A stretch of DNA of 17,286 nt from Lentihominibacter faecis (GTDB lineage: Bacteria; Bacillota; Clostridia; Peptostreptococcales; Anaerovoracaceae), in NCBI RefSeq assembly GCF_014306095.1, contig NZ_JACRWC010000092.1, positions 1 to 17,286 of the forward strand, given 5' to 3'. Position 1 is the first letter of the stretch. Every line of letters begins with the position of its first letter. Position numbers and translations under genes: made by a program. Shown piece after piece: positions 1-7,002 of this stretch. Below the pieces are notes generated by a model. It saw nothing but the letters and a program-made list of their open reading frames with translations. It ran no database searches and was not told the DNA's origin.

Positions 1-17
1 ATGTGTATAAGAGACAG
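1..17 (+). other. Nextera/Tn5 mosaic-end adapter remnant
   Basis: The first 17 bases, ATGTGTATAAGAGACAG, are the last 17 of the 19-bp Tn5 mosaic end used in Nextera libraries. This is library sequence, not genome. It supplies an in-frame GTG at base 3 that makes the first reading frame look complete when it is not. Genomic sequence begins at base 18. Confidence 0.95.
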
Positions 18-506
18 AATCAATACTTTGCCGTCGATGTGAAAAAAGAACAGGATTTGGATACCGTAATAAGAGAGATTGAGCAGGAAAGTGCGATTGA
101 TGCATTGTTTAATGTTGCTGGTTATGAAGTCAATAAGGACTTTGAAACGGTGTCGTATGATGAATGGAATGATTTATTAAATACGATTTTGGGAGGATCC
201 GCAAACCTCTGCAGATCGGTTGCACCGAAAATGGCAAAAAGAAGAAATGGGAGTATCATTCTGTTGTCCGCTGATTATAGCAAAGAATTTGGAGATGATG
301 TAGTGAATGCAGTAGCTGCTAGTACATTGCATGGATTCGGGAAGAGCTTTGGAGTAGAGATGGCATCTGACAATGTTTTAGTCAATGTTCTGTTCGCTAA
401 TACACCATTCGATCTGAACAAGGTAGTGGAAACTGCATACTATCTGGCAGATAAGAATACATATGCAACAGCACAGGTAGTATCTATTTCTGGAATAAAC
501 GTGTAG
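18..506 (+). CDS. Short-chain dehydrogenase/reductase homologue, 5'-truncated, catalytic residues lost
   Basis: This is the C-terminal 162 residues of an SDR-family Rossmann protein; the N-terminal nucleotide-binding glycines lie beyond the contig edge. Visible SDR landmarks are the NVAG motif after strand 4, the helix-4 Asn (LLNTILGG) and the strand-5 Ser (ILLSADYS). Where active members carry YxxxK, aligning on the following LHGF segment gives N-A-V-A-A, so both the catalytic Tyr and Lys appear to be missing. The C-terminal substrate-loop region is also short. By family knowledge such a protein is unlikely to be an oxidoreductase by itself; a partner or regulatory role for the two intact SDRs downstream is inference. 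The stop codon lies 13 bp before the next start, so the genes are probably one operon. The true start and promoter are outside the window. Confidence 0.8.
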   Translation, partial: NQYFAVDVKKEQDLDTVIREIEQESAIDALFNVAGYEVNKDFETVSYDEWNDLLNTILGGSANLCRSVAPKMAKRRNGSIILLSADYSKEFGDDVVNAVAASTLHGFGKSFGVEMASDNVLVNVLFANTPFDLNKVVETAYYLADKNTYATAQVVSISGINV

Positions 507-519
507 GGAGGTGGACTTG

Positions 520-1299
520 GTGAAATATGCAGAAATGAAAGAAAGAAGAGTTCTCATCACAGGTGGAACGCAAGGAATCGGTGAAGCTATGGCTGACCTG
601 TTTTCTGCAGACGGTGCAAAAGTTGTTATAAATGGACGTGTGTTAAATGAAAAGGTGCAGAAGGTTTTGGATCGTACGGGTGCAAAGGCATCTATGGGGA
701 GTATACTTAATCAGAGTGAAGCAGCAACTGTGGTGCGTAAAGCGGCTGAACTGAATGGTGGACTGGATGTTCTGGTGTGTAATGCTGCGGGAATGAGTAT
801 GGCGCCTTTTTTAGAAAGTGTGCCAGAAGAATGGTGGTCGCAGATCAAGATCAATCTATCTGGACATATTGCTTGCATACAGGAAGCAATTCCAATCATG
901 CGTAAAAACGGAGGTGGGACTATCATTCTGATTAGTTCTTTCTTTGGAACGATTGGTTGGAATAATGCTACGGGGTATGGCTCGTCGAAATCAGGGTTAG
1001 TGGCGCTGGGGCAGTATCTGGCAAGAAAATATGAAAAGGATAATATCAAAGTTTGTACTATTATACCAGGTGTCATTGATACACCACAGTTGAATGTGGA
1101 TGCTAACGACTTGAATATTTCTCTGGATGAAGTGCGGGAAATGTATGCAGATGATATTGCAATGAAGAGAATTGCAAGGCCGGAGGAAATTGCAGAAGCT
1201 GCGTTGTATATGGCTAGCGACGGAGGAAGAAACGCATTTAATGGAAGACATTTTATTGTAAGCGGTGGAGAATATAGATCGACACCATATTATATCTAA
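520..1299 (+). CDS. SDR-family NAD(P)-dependent oxidoreductase
   Basis: A complete classical SDR of 259 residues if started at GTG 520. That start sits 8 bases after GGGAGG (506-511); GTG 511 is inside the Shine-Dalgarno site and ATG 535 is too far away. In order: cofactor motif TGGTQGIG (residues 14-21), NAAG (88-91), Asn112, Ser139/140 and YGSSK with Tyr153 and Lys157, followed by the PG after strand 6 (183-184). All four catalytic-tetrad positions are therefore present. The C-terminal SGGEYRST resembles the usual GG segment of the family. The substrate cannot be read from sequence; sugar, polyol, keto-acid or steroid alcohols are all used by relatives. It is the middle gene of three tandem SDRs, with 15 bp to the next. 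Local base composition is more AT-rich than in the glycolytic genes. Confidence 0.88.
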   Translation: MKYAEMKERRVLITGGTQGIGEAMADLFSADGAKVVINGRVLNEKVQKVLDRTGAKASMGSILNQSEAATVVRKAAELNGGLDVLVCNAAGMSMAPFLESVPEEWWSQIKINLSGHIACIQEAIPIMRKNGGGTIILISSFFGTIGWNNATGYGSSKSGLVALGQYLARKYEKDNIKVCTIIPGVIDTPQLNVDANDLNISLDEVREMYADDIAMKRIARPEEIAEAALYMASDGGRNAFNGRHFIVSGGEYRSTPYYI

Positions 1300-1314
1300 C
1301 GGGGAGGGAATACT

Positions 1315-2073
1315 GTGAGAAAATTAGAAAAAAGAGTAGCGGTTATTACAGGTGGAAGCCGCGGAATTGGAAAAGGTATAGCACTGGAATTTGCGAAACA
1401 AGGAGCGAATATCGCTATTTCTTATCTTTCAAATGAAGAGGCGGCAAGAGCAACTGTAGCAGAGTGCGAGGAATATGGTGTAAAAGCGATTGCGGTGCAG
1501 GCAAATGCCGGGGATGCTGACGATGTAAAACGTATGGCAGATACTGTAGAAAAAGAATTTGGCACAGTCAATATTCTGGTAAACAACGCAGGTACTATCG
1601 GAATTGAAGTTTCTATTGAAGATATGGAAGTAGAAGAATGGGATAGAGTAATCAATACAGATTTAAGAGGAGTATTTTTGAGTAGTAAGTATTTTATTCC
1701 GCTTATTAAGAAGAGAACTGATGGAACTGTAGGCAAAATCATTAACATTTCTTCTGAGTTGTCAAAAAAGGGTCGTGAATGTTATGGCCACTATGCAGCA
1801 TCTAAAGGAGGCATCAATTCTCTGACTATGTGCATGGCATTGGAACTGGCCCCAGAAATCAACGTAAATATTGTAGCTCCGGGACCGATCGAAACAGATA
1901 TGATTTTGGCGGATATGGAGCCAGAATGGGTGGAAAAAGAAAAAGATATTCCGTTGAAGAGACTAGGAAAGGTGGAAGAGATCGCAGCGGCTGCATTGCT
2001 CTTGGCGTCGGATGATGGAAATTTCTTCTGTGGTCAATTTGTCAGTCCAAATGGCGGAGCCGTATTCTTCTAG
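1315..2073 (+). CDS. SDR-family oxidoreductase (FabG-like)
   Basis: A complete 252-residue SDR starting at GTG 1315, six bases after the strong Shine-Dalgarno GGGGAGGG (1301-1308). Motifs: TGGSRGIG (12-19), NNAG (90-93), Asn114, Ser146/147, and YAASK with Tyr160 and Lys164, then APGPIETDM (188-196). The Arg in the glycine motif and the lack of an acidic residue after strand 2 (AISYLSN) lean towards NADP(H), by family knowledge. It resembles FabG-type ketoacyl reductases and glucose/gluconate dehydrogenases. It is not next to any fatty-acid synthesis gene, so a housekeeping FabG role is unlikely. It is the last gene of the SDR run, and transcription ends at the hairpin 28 bp downstream. The three genes together suggest a redox conversion of a small molecule whose identity lies off the left edge. 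Confidence 0.9.
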   Translation: MRKLEKRVAVITGGSRGIGKGIALEFAKQGANIAISYLSNEEAARATVAECEEYGVKAIAVQANAGDADDVKRMADTVEKEFGTVNILVNNAGTIGIEVSIEDMEVEEWDRVINTDLRGVFLSSKYFIPLIKKRTDGTVGKIINISSELSKKGRECYGHYAASKGGINSLTMCMALELAPEINVNIVAPGPIETDMILADMEPEWVEKEKDIPLKRLGKVEEIAAAALLLASDDGNFFCGQFVSPNGGAVFF

Positions 2074-2100
2074 ATGATAAATCATTGCAGACAAACCAAA

Positions 2101-2126
2101 AACTCCTGATCGTCTGGTCAGGAGTT
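2101..2126. terminator. Bidirectional intrinsic terminator
   Basis: A 9-bp perfect stem, AACTCCTGA/TCAGGAGTT, encloses an 8-base loop. It has a short T run on the + side (ttttac) and a longer one on the - side (rc gtttttgg). It lies between the convergent SDR operon and the SEC-C gene and serves both. Confidence 0.85.
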
Positions 2127-2156
2127 TTACTTTGCTCTATTAAAAGGTGCAACTGA

Positions 2157-2654
2157 CTAATTTCTACCGCAGCAGTGTTTGTACTTTTTGCCGCTGCCGC
2201 ATGGGCATGGATCGTTTCTGCCGATTTTCTTGCCCTTGACAACAGTTTTGGATTTCTTGAATTTTTTAGTCAGCTCTTTGATCTTGTCTTCTCCCAGGAT
2301 GTCCATCCACTGCGGAAGGCCGTACAGATAATCGGCCTCGGCAACCAGCATATTATAAAAGAGAGTTTCCGGAACGATCTCAACTTCTACTTCGGAGTTT
2401 TCGTCAAAGTTTTCAAAATCATTGCCTTTCTTCAGGCTGCTGTTGATGCCGTCCAGAAATCCCATGAAGATCACAGGGCGGACTTCATATTTTGCAGCAA
2501 GCTCTCCCAGAGTTCCGGTCATTTTTTCTTCCGGCTTGTCCAGGATGTCGCTGTAGATTTTTGTTTCTGCACCGCTGTATTCTTCCCAGAAATCGCGGAA
2601 TGTTTCTTCTGTCTGATTTTCGATCAGATCTTTCCATTGTTCAAATAAAGTCAT
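2157..2654 (-). CDS. SEC-C zinc-motif protein
   Basis: 165 residues. The last 20 form a SEC-C motif, [18 protein letters not shown], with Cys150, Cys152, Cys161 and Cys162 as the zinc-binding set (C-x-C-x8-C-C), like the C-terminal tail of SecA. The first 130 residues are acidic and helical-looking ([20 protein letters not shown] and on) with no catalytic motif that I recognise. A basic linker (KKFKKSK..KGKK, about 130-143) joins the two parts. The start is ATG with AGGAGGGG ten bases upstream; this Shine-Dalgarno overlaps the stop codon of hom, so the two genes are likely co-transcribed and translationally linked. Family members of this size occur across Clostridia without a firm role. The SEC-C tail of SecA binds SecB and ribosomes, so a link to nascent protein handling is possible but is inference. 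Confidence 0.85.
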   Translation of the reverse strand: MTLFEQWKDLIENQTEETFRDFWEEYSGAETKIYSDILDKPEEKMTGTLGELAAKYEVRPVIFMGFLDGINSSLKKGNDFENFDENSEVEVEIVPETLFYNMLVAEADYLYGLPQWMDILGEDKIKELTKKFKKSKTVVKGKKIGRNDPCPCGSGKKYKHCCGRN

Positions 2655-2664
2655 GTTGCCCCTC

Positions 2665-3639
2665 CTATTTCAAGATCATCATGGAAATGTCGATCACATC
2701 TCCCAGGACTGCGCTTCCTGTTGGCAGCGGGCCTGCACCCTTGCCGTAGAACATAACGTCGTCCACCGCATTGCCCTTTACGAAGACTGCGTTGAACTCT
2801 TTGTTGATGTTTGCCAGCGGGTGGGTCGCGCTGATGTACATCGGACGAACTTCGTATTTGATTTCGTCGTTTTCATCTCTCCATGCATGTGCGATCAGTT
2901 TGATCTTGCATCCGTTGGATCTGGCCTCTTCGATCTTTTCCTTCGTGATCTCTGTAATACCTGTTGTCGGGATATCTTTTGGAGCCACGTACTTGTCAAA
3001 CATGAGAGCCATCAGGATGGTCAGTTTGTTGGCAGCATCGATCCCTTCCACATCTGCAGTCGGGTCAGCTTCTGCAAAGCCCTGTTCCTGTGCATCTTTC
3101 AGTGCTGTTTCGTAATCCAGGCCTTCCTTCGTCATCATAGTAAGGATATAGTTGGTAGTTCCGTTGAGAATGCCCATTACTTCCTCAAACTTGTTGGCGC
3201 GCAGCGGACCTGTCAGCGTTCCCAGGATAGGGATACCGCCGCCTACACTGGCTTCAAAACGAAGGATCACATTGTTTTCTTTCGCTGTATTGATCAGTTC
3301 GTGATAGTTCGCGGCAAGAGCAGCTTTGTTTGCTGTTACCACGTGCTTACCGTTTTTCAGAGCGGAAAGCATAAACGTTGTGGCAGGTTCGATCCCGCCC
3401 AGCAGCTCGATCACGATGTCTATTTCGGGATCCTGGAAGATTTCGTCAGGATCGGATGTGAATTTTTCTTTTGGTACAGTGATCCCTCTGTCGCGTTCGG
3501 TGTCACGTTCCAGTATTTTTACGATTTCGACCTTCGCATTCAGCGTAGATTCAATTTCGGATCTGTTCATTTCTAAAGTCTTGTATGTGCCGGTTCCTAT
3601 GTTTCCGAGACCAAGGAGTCCGATTTTTATTGTTTTCAT
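2665..3639 (-). CDS. hom: Homoserine dehydrogenase, ACT-less
   Basis: Reduces aspartate semialdehyde to homoserine with NAD(P)H, the branch step to threonine and methionine; cytosolic. 324 residues starting at ATG 3639, which has GGAGG eight bases upstream; upstream in-frame ATGs lie before that site. Motifs: GLGNIG (10-15) for the cofactor, TANKA with Lys105, [11 protein letters not shown] (157-167), the [16 protein letters not shown] block (190-205) carrying the catalytic Asp and Lys205, and [14 protein letters not shown] (301-314). The protein ends just after that last motif. Many bacterial Hom enzymes run to about 430 residues with a C-terminal ACT domain for threonine feedback; this one has none, so control must be elsewhere. 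It is transcribed from a strong-looking divergent promoter and is followed 10 bp later by the SEC-C gene. Confidence 0.95.
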   Translation of the reverse strand: MKTIKIGLLGLGNIGTGTYKTLEMNRSEIESTLNAKVEIVKILERDTERDRGITVPKEKFTSDPDEIFQDPEIDIVIELLGGIEPATTFMLSALKNGKHVVTANKAALAANYHELINTAKENNVILRFEASVGGGIPILGTLTGPLRANKFEEVMGILNGTTNYILTMMTKEGLDYETALKDAQEQGFAEADPTADVEGIDAANKLTILMALMFDKYVAPKDIPTTGITEITKEKIEEARSNGCKIKLIAHAWRDENDEIKYEVRPMYISATHPLANINKEFNAVFVKGNAVDDVMFYGKGAGPLPTGSAVLGDVIDISMMILK

Positions 3640-3677
3640 TCTTACAACCTCCATCATTACTAAACACGTACCCATCA

Positions 3678-3706
3678 ATTATATACCAAAGAAGAACTTT
3701 TGTCTT
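3678..3706 (-). promoter_or_regulatory. Sigma-A promoter of hom
   Basis: Read on the - strand: AAGACA (3701-3706), 17-base spacer, TATAAT (3678-3683). The -10 is a perfect match and the -35 matches four of six. It lies about 39 bp upstream of the hom start and diverges from the trmL promoter. Confidence 0.75.
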
Positions 3707-3724
3707 GTGGTTTTTAGCAGCTTG

Positions 3725-3752
3725 TTGACTTTTTTTCCGTAAATCGTACAAT
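3725..3752 (+). promoter_or_regulatory. Sigma-A promoter of trmL
   Basis: TTGACT (3725-3730), 16-base spacer, TACAAT (3747-3752): five of six matches in both boxes. The predicted start of transcription near 3759 leaves a leader of about 28 bases that contains AGGAGG before the trmL ATG. Confidence 0.8.
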
Positions 3753-3786
3753 AATAGGAGAAACGTATATCACAGGAGGAAATTTT

Positions 3787-4257
3787 ATGGCGATCCATAT
3801 CGTTTTAGTGGAACCGGAGATCCCGCCAAATACGGGTAATATTGCGCGGAGCTGTGCCGCTACAGGGGCACATTTGCATCTTGTAAAACCCCTGGGTTTC
3901 TCCATTGATGATCGCAGCCTGAAACGTGCAGGGCTGGATTACTGGCCGTTTGTCAAGCTGGAAGTCCACGAAAGCCTGGAAGAGTTTTTGCACAGTTATG
4001 AAGGCAGGCGCATGTATCTGGCGACGACCAAGGGCGTTCATCGTCATACGGATGTGCAGTTTCAGGATGAGGATATGATACTTTTTGGCAGGGAAACGAA
4101 GGGGCTTCCAAAAGATTTCATCGCGAAACATCAGGAAAACACCCTCAGGATCCCTATGAGTGCGGATACACGGCTTCGTTCTCTGAATCTGGCGAACTCT
4201 GTAAATATCGTGCTTTTCGAAGCGTTGCGCCAACTGGATTTTCCGGGTCTGGAATAA
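3787..4257 (+). CDS. trmL: tRNA (cytidine/uridine-34 2'-O)-methyltransferase
   Basis: A SPOUT-class methyltransferase of 156 residues, the usual size for TrmL/YibK. These enzymes use S-adenosylmethionine to methylate the 2'-O of the wobble nucleotide in certain leucine tRNAs. The three SPOUT motifs are all visible: NTGNIAR (15-21), FGRETKGLP (100-108) and RIPM followed by RSLNLANSVNIVLFEALRQ (131-149), the last forming the trefoil knot that binds the cofactor. The start is ATG with AGGAGG a few bases upstream (about 3776-3781). It has its own promoter and is divergent from hom. No terminator is visible before rpoN 91 bp on, so read-through into rpoN is possible. Confidence 0.95.
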   Translation: MAIHIVLVEPEIPPNTGNIARSCAATGAHLHLVKPLGFSIDDRSLKRAGLDYWPFVKLEVHESLEEFLHSYEGRRMYLATTKGVHRHTDVQFQDEDMILFGRETKGLPKDFIAKHQENTLRIPMSADTRLRSLNLANSVNIVLFEALRQLDFPGLE

Positions 4258-4302
4258 GAAGTTGCCGACAGAGTGAGGCTGCCGATTTTATCAAAGCTTT
4301 CG

Positions 4303-4331
4303 TTGGCAAAAACTCATGGATATGATATGAT
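4303..4331 (+). promoter_or_regulatory. Candidate sigma-A promoter of rpoN
   Basis: TTGGCA (4303-4308), exactly 17 bases, TATGAT (4326-4331), each matching five of six consensus positions. The predicted start of transcription falls near 4338, on the Shine-Dalgarno GAGGG itself, so the leader would be only about 11 bases long. This is unusual, which is why confidence is moderate. Confidence 0.5.
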
Positions 4332-4348
4332 AGTCATGAGGGATGAAA

Positions 4349-5797
4349 ATGAGTATGAAACTTGGATATGACCTAACAATTGAACAGGCACAGAAACTGG
4401 TGATGACGCCGGAACTCATCCAGGCGATCCAGATCCTTCAATTCAATACACAGGAACTGGATGCCTATGTGGAAGAGCAGCTGCTTGTCAATCCGGTGCT
4501 GGAGCACAGCACGGCAGGGGTTTCTGATGAAGACGTCCGCGAGGATCGCGAGGAGTCATTTCATGATGCTCAAAATCAGGAGAACTCCTCGTCAGATACC
4601 AGTCAGGAGGATTTCGACTGGAAGGAATATATTCGAGAAAGACAGTACGATGATATCAGCTATCGGCAGGGTGAATACACTCCGGATGAGGACAGGAACG
4701 ATCCTCTTGAACGCTATGTTTCCTCTGATGTGACGCTGCCGGAGCATCTGTTGTTTCAACTGCAGTGCTGCGGGATCTCCGATGAGGAGACACGTATAGG
4801 AGAATATATCATTGAATCCCTGGACGAGAATGGTTATCTTACTTCTTCTGCAAAGGAAATGGCTGAGGCTGTTGGAGTGTCTGAAGAAGAAGTTCTGGCA
4901 ATGCTTTCGGTGATCCAGACATTTGACCCGCTTGGTGTAGGTGCGTCAGATCTGGCAGAATGCCTGCTGATACAGTTGAGACAGCAGGGGCAGCTGACGG
5001 AGATCTTTGAACTGGTGATACGTGACCATCTCAAGGATCTGGCAGAAAACAGACTGGGAACCATCGCGCGGGAAATGGGGATCTCCACTGGAGAAGTCCA
5101 GCTGATCAGCGATGTGATCCGCATGCTGGAGCCGAAACCCGGCAGACAATTCGCGTCCCAGGGAGAGACAAAATACATCGTTCCGGATGTTATCGTAGAA
5201 AAAATCGACGAAGAATACGTCGTGTCCATAAATGACAACAGCACACCGCATCTGATGGTAAGTTCCTATTATCAGAACCTGCTGCATAGTGCAGAAAAGG
5301 ATGAAGCTCTGTCAAAATATCTGTCGGATAGAGTGAATTCGGCGCTTTGGCTCATCAAGAGCATCGAGCAGAGGAAGCAGACGATTTACAATGTTGTAAG
5401 TGCGGTAGTACGCTATCAGAAAGAATTCTTTGAAAAAGGAAGCAAATACCTGAAAACCCTGACACTGAAAGATATTGCCGAAGAAGTGGGTATCCATGAA
5501 TCTACAGTATCACGATCCATCAATGGCAAATACATGCAGTGCTGCAAAGGTGTTTTCGAAATCAAATATTTCTTTTCTGCCGGTGTGGCAGGAAGCGCGG
5601 GAGAAGGGATCTCGTCCAACAGCATCAAGGAATTCATTAAAGAGATCGTTGACAAAGAAGATCAAAAGTCACCGTACAGCGATCAGGACATGGCGGAGAT
5701 GCTTCAGGAAAAAGGCATCAAGATTTCACGCAGAACGGTGGCAAAATACCGGGATGAAATGCATATCCTGTCCTCTTCCAAACGGAAGAGATATTAA
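4349..5797 (+). CDS. rpoN: RNA polymerase sigma-54 factor
   Basis: Sigma-54 directs RNA polymerase to -24/-12 promoters that need an AAA+ activator. 482 residues. Region I is the Gln/Leu-rich N-terminus (LVMTPELIQAIQILQFNTQEL, 17-37) that contacts activators. An acidic, variable region II follows (about 52-125). The core-binding domain contains the FDPLGVGASDLAECL segment (192-206). Then come the helix-turn-helix (IHESTVSRSINGKY, 382-395) and the RpoN box SRRTVAKYR (460-468), which reads -24 promoter elements. The canonical box begins ARRTVAKYRE, so this is near-perfect. I chose ATG 4349, six bases after GAGGG; ATG 4343 directly abuts that site. It lies just upstream of the glycolytic genes, an arrangement known in Clostridium, where cggR usually stands between them. 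No activator gene or clear -24/-12 site is visible in this window. Confidence 0.95.
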   Translation: MSMKLGYDLTIEQAQKLVMTPELIQAIQILQFNTQELDAYVEEQLLVNPVLEHSTAGVSDEDVREDREESFHDAQNQENSSSDTSQEDFDWKEYIRERQYDDISYRQGEYTPDEDRNDPLERYVSSDVTLPEHLLFQLQCCGISDEETRIGEYIIESLDENGYLTSSAKEMAEAVGVSEEEVLAMLSVIQTFDPLGVGASDLAECLLIQLRQQGQLTEIFELVIRDHLKDLAENRLGTIAREMGISTGEVQLISDVIRMLEPKPGRQFASQGETKYIVPDVIVEKIDEEYVVSINDNSTPHLMVSSYYQNLLHSAEKDEALSKYLSDRVNSALWLIKSIEQRKQTIYNVVSAVVRYQKEFFEKGSKYLKTLTLKDIAEEVGIHESTVSRSINGKYMQCCKGVFEIKYFFSAGVAGSAGEGISSNSIKEFIKEIVDKEDQKSPYSDQDMAEMLQEKGIKISRRTVAKYRDEMHILSSSKRKRY

Positions 5798-5830
5798 CTT
5801 TGGCACTTCCCCAAAGGGGTTGAGCATATA

Positions 5831-5860
5831 TTTACTTACTTAAACTTACTTAAACTTATT
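5831..5860 (+). repeat. Three imperfect 10-bp direct repeats upstream of gap
   Basis: TTTACTTACT, TAAACTTACT and TAAACTTATT follow one another without gaps, then ACTTATT. The spacing is close to one helical turn, so the same face of DNA is presented three times. This is what a regulator site could look like, but the tract is also simply AT-rich. It occupies the 102-bp rpoN-gap gap, where I see no clear sigma-A promoter. Confidence 0.5.
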
Positions 5861-5899
5861 ACTTATTGAAACTGTTTTAGTTGTTAGGAGGATGTTAAA

Positions 5900-6925
5900 A
5901 TGGCAATTAAAATCGGAGTGAGCGGATTTGGCCGTATTTCACGTGTAGTGATTCGTGCAGCGATGGATATGCCGGAGATCGAGATCGCCGGGATCAATGT
6001 GCGTAATGCTGACAAGGAATACATGGTTTACATGTTGAAATACGATACGGTATTCGGTCGCTTTCCAAAAGAACTTGATGTTTATGAAGATGGGATCATC
6101 ATCGATGGAAAGAGGGTTCCAGTGTACAGTGAAAGCGATGCAGCCAATATCCCTTGGTCTGAATGTGGTGCCGAATATATCGTAGAAGGTACCGGTGCGT
6201 ACAACACGACCGAGAAAGCTATGGTACATATCAATCAGGGTGCGAAGAAGGTTATCATCACAGCACCTGCCAAGGACAAGACGACGCCGACATTCGTTAT
6301 GGGTGTAAACCACGACGAATACACGAAGGATATGACGATCGTATCCAATGCGTCTTGTACTACAAACTGTCTGGCACCTGTCTGCAAAGTAATCGAAGAT
6401 AACTGGGGCATCGAACAGGGACTTATGTCCACGATCCATGCCGCAACTGCGAAGCAGAAGGTAGTAGACGCAAGATCTCTGAAAGACTGGAGAACGGGAA
6501 GATCTGCCTTTGGCAATATCATTCCGACCAGCACAGGCGCAGCCAAGGCTGTAGGTCTGGTTATCCCGTCTCTCGTAGGCAGAATGACAGGGATCGCTTA
6601 TCGAGTTCCGACCAACGATGTGTCGGTGATCGATGTAAATATTCAGTTAAAAGAGTCGGCAAGCTATGAAGAGATCTGCAGAAAGATCAAGGAAGCTTCC
6701 GAAGAAGGACCTATGAAGGGCGTTATCGAGTATATTGATGACGAAGTTGTTTCCAGCGACTTCATCGCAGATCCGCATACATCGATCTTCGATGCCAGAG
6801 AAGGAATCCAGCTGAACGACAAGTTCTTCAAGCTGATCGCTTTCTATGACAACGAATACGGTTACTCTACAAAGGTCCTCGAGCTGATCAGGCACATGTA
6901 CCATGTGGACAACGCTGATGCATAA
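5900..6925 (+). CDS. gap: Glyceraldehyde-3-phosphate dehydrogenase, type I
   Basis: Oxidative phosphorylation of glyceraldehyde-3-phosphate to 1,3-bisphosphoglycerate. 341 residues; ATG has AGGAGG eight bases upstream. The active site is intact: SNASCTTNCLAP with catalytic Cys153, and His180 in STIHAAT. The C-terminal NEYGYS segment is present with Tyr in place of the usual Trp. The cofactor region departs from the norm. The dinucleotide motif reads GFGRIS instead of GFGRIG, and the segment after strand 2 is INVRNAD, where NAD-specific enzymes have IND (Asp binding the adenosine ribose). Relatives that lack that Asp, such as Bacillus GapB (INAS), accept NADP, so changed or relaxed cofactor use is a fair inference. 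Its place at the head of the pgk-tpiA-eno cluster argues for a glycolytic role. The 134 bp to pgk contain a hairpin. Confidence 0.95.
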   Translation: MAIKIGVSGFGRISRVVIRAAMDMPEIEIAGINVRNADKEYMVYMLKYDTVFGRFPKELDVYEDGIIIDGKRVPVYSESDAANIPWSECGAEYIVEGTGAYNTTEKAMVHINQGAKKVIITAPAKDKTTPTFVMGVNHDEYTKDMTIVSNASCTTNCLAPVCKVIEDNWGIEQGLMSTIHAATAKQKVVDARSLKDWRTGRSAFGNIIPTSTGAAKAVGLVIPSLVGRMTGIAYRVPTNDVSVIDVNIQLKESASYEEICRKIKEASEEGPMKGVIEYIDDEVVSSDFIADPHTSIFDAREGIQLNDKFFKLIAFYDNEYGYSTKVLELIRHMYHVDNADA

Positions 6926-6960
6926 GAAGCACGGCCGCATGGCACAGCGCAGGGCGTGAA

Positions 6961-6972
6961 GCGGGATCCCGC
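6961..6972. repeat. 12-bp perfect palindrome in the gap-pgk spacer
   Basis: GCGGGATCCCGC is self-complementary over all 12 bases and sits 36 bp after the gap stop. It could fold as a small stem or bind a dimeric protein; with one copy there is nothing to decide which. Confidence 0.5.
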
Positions 6973-7002
6973 GAGAGCGCTTTGCAGGAAACAGAAAAAA
7001 AT

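Noticed and set aside
3..17. GTG at base 3 as the start of the first SDR gene
   Set aside because: These bases are sequencing adapter; the codons MYKRQ are not genomic.
2653..3576. Long + strand reading frame opposite hom (307 codons)
   Set aside because: It is the antisense shadow of a fully conserved homoserine dehydrogenase, is rich in Cys, Phe and His, and matches no family.
5808..5819. CCCC-AAA-GGGG after rpoN as a terminator
   Set aside because: The stem is four bp with a three-base loop and no T run; a competing TTTGG/CCAAA pairing is equally weak.
5798..5899. A -24/-12 sigma-54 promoter for gap, suggested by rpoN next door
   Set aside because: No TGGC-N8-TGC-like pattern is present at a sensible position in the spacer.
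6977..6986. GCGCTTTGCA shared between the gap-pgk spacer and the hairpin at 12870-12879, as a dispersed repeat
   Set aside because: Only ten bases are shared and the flanks do not match; chance is sufficient.
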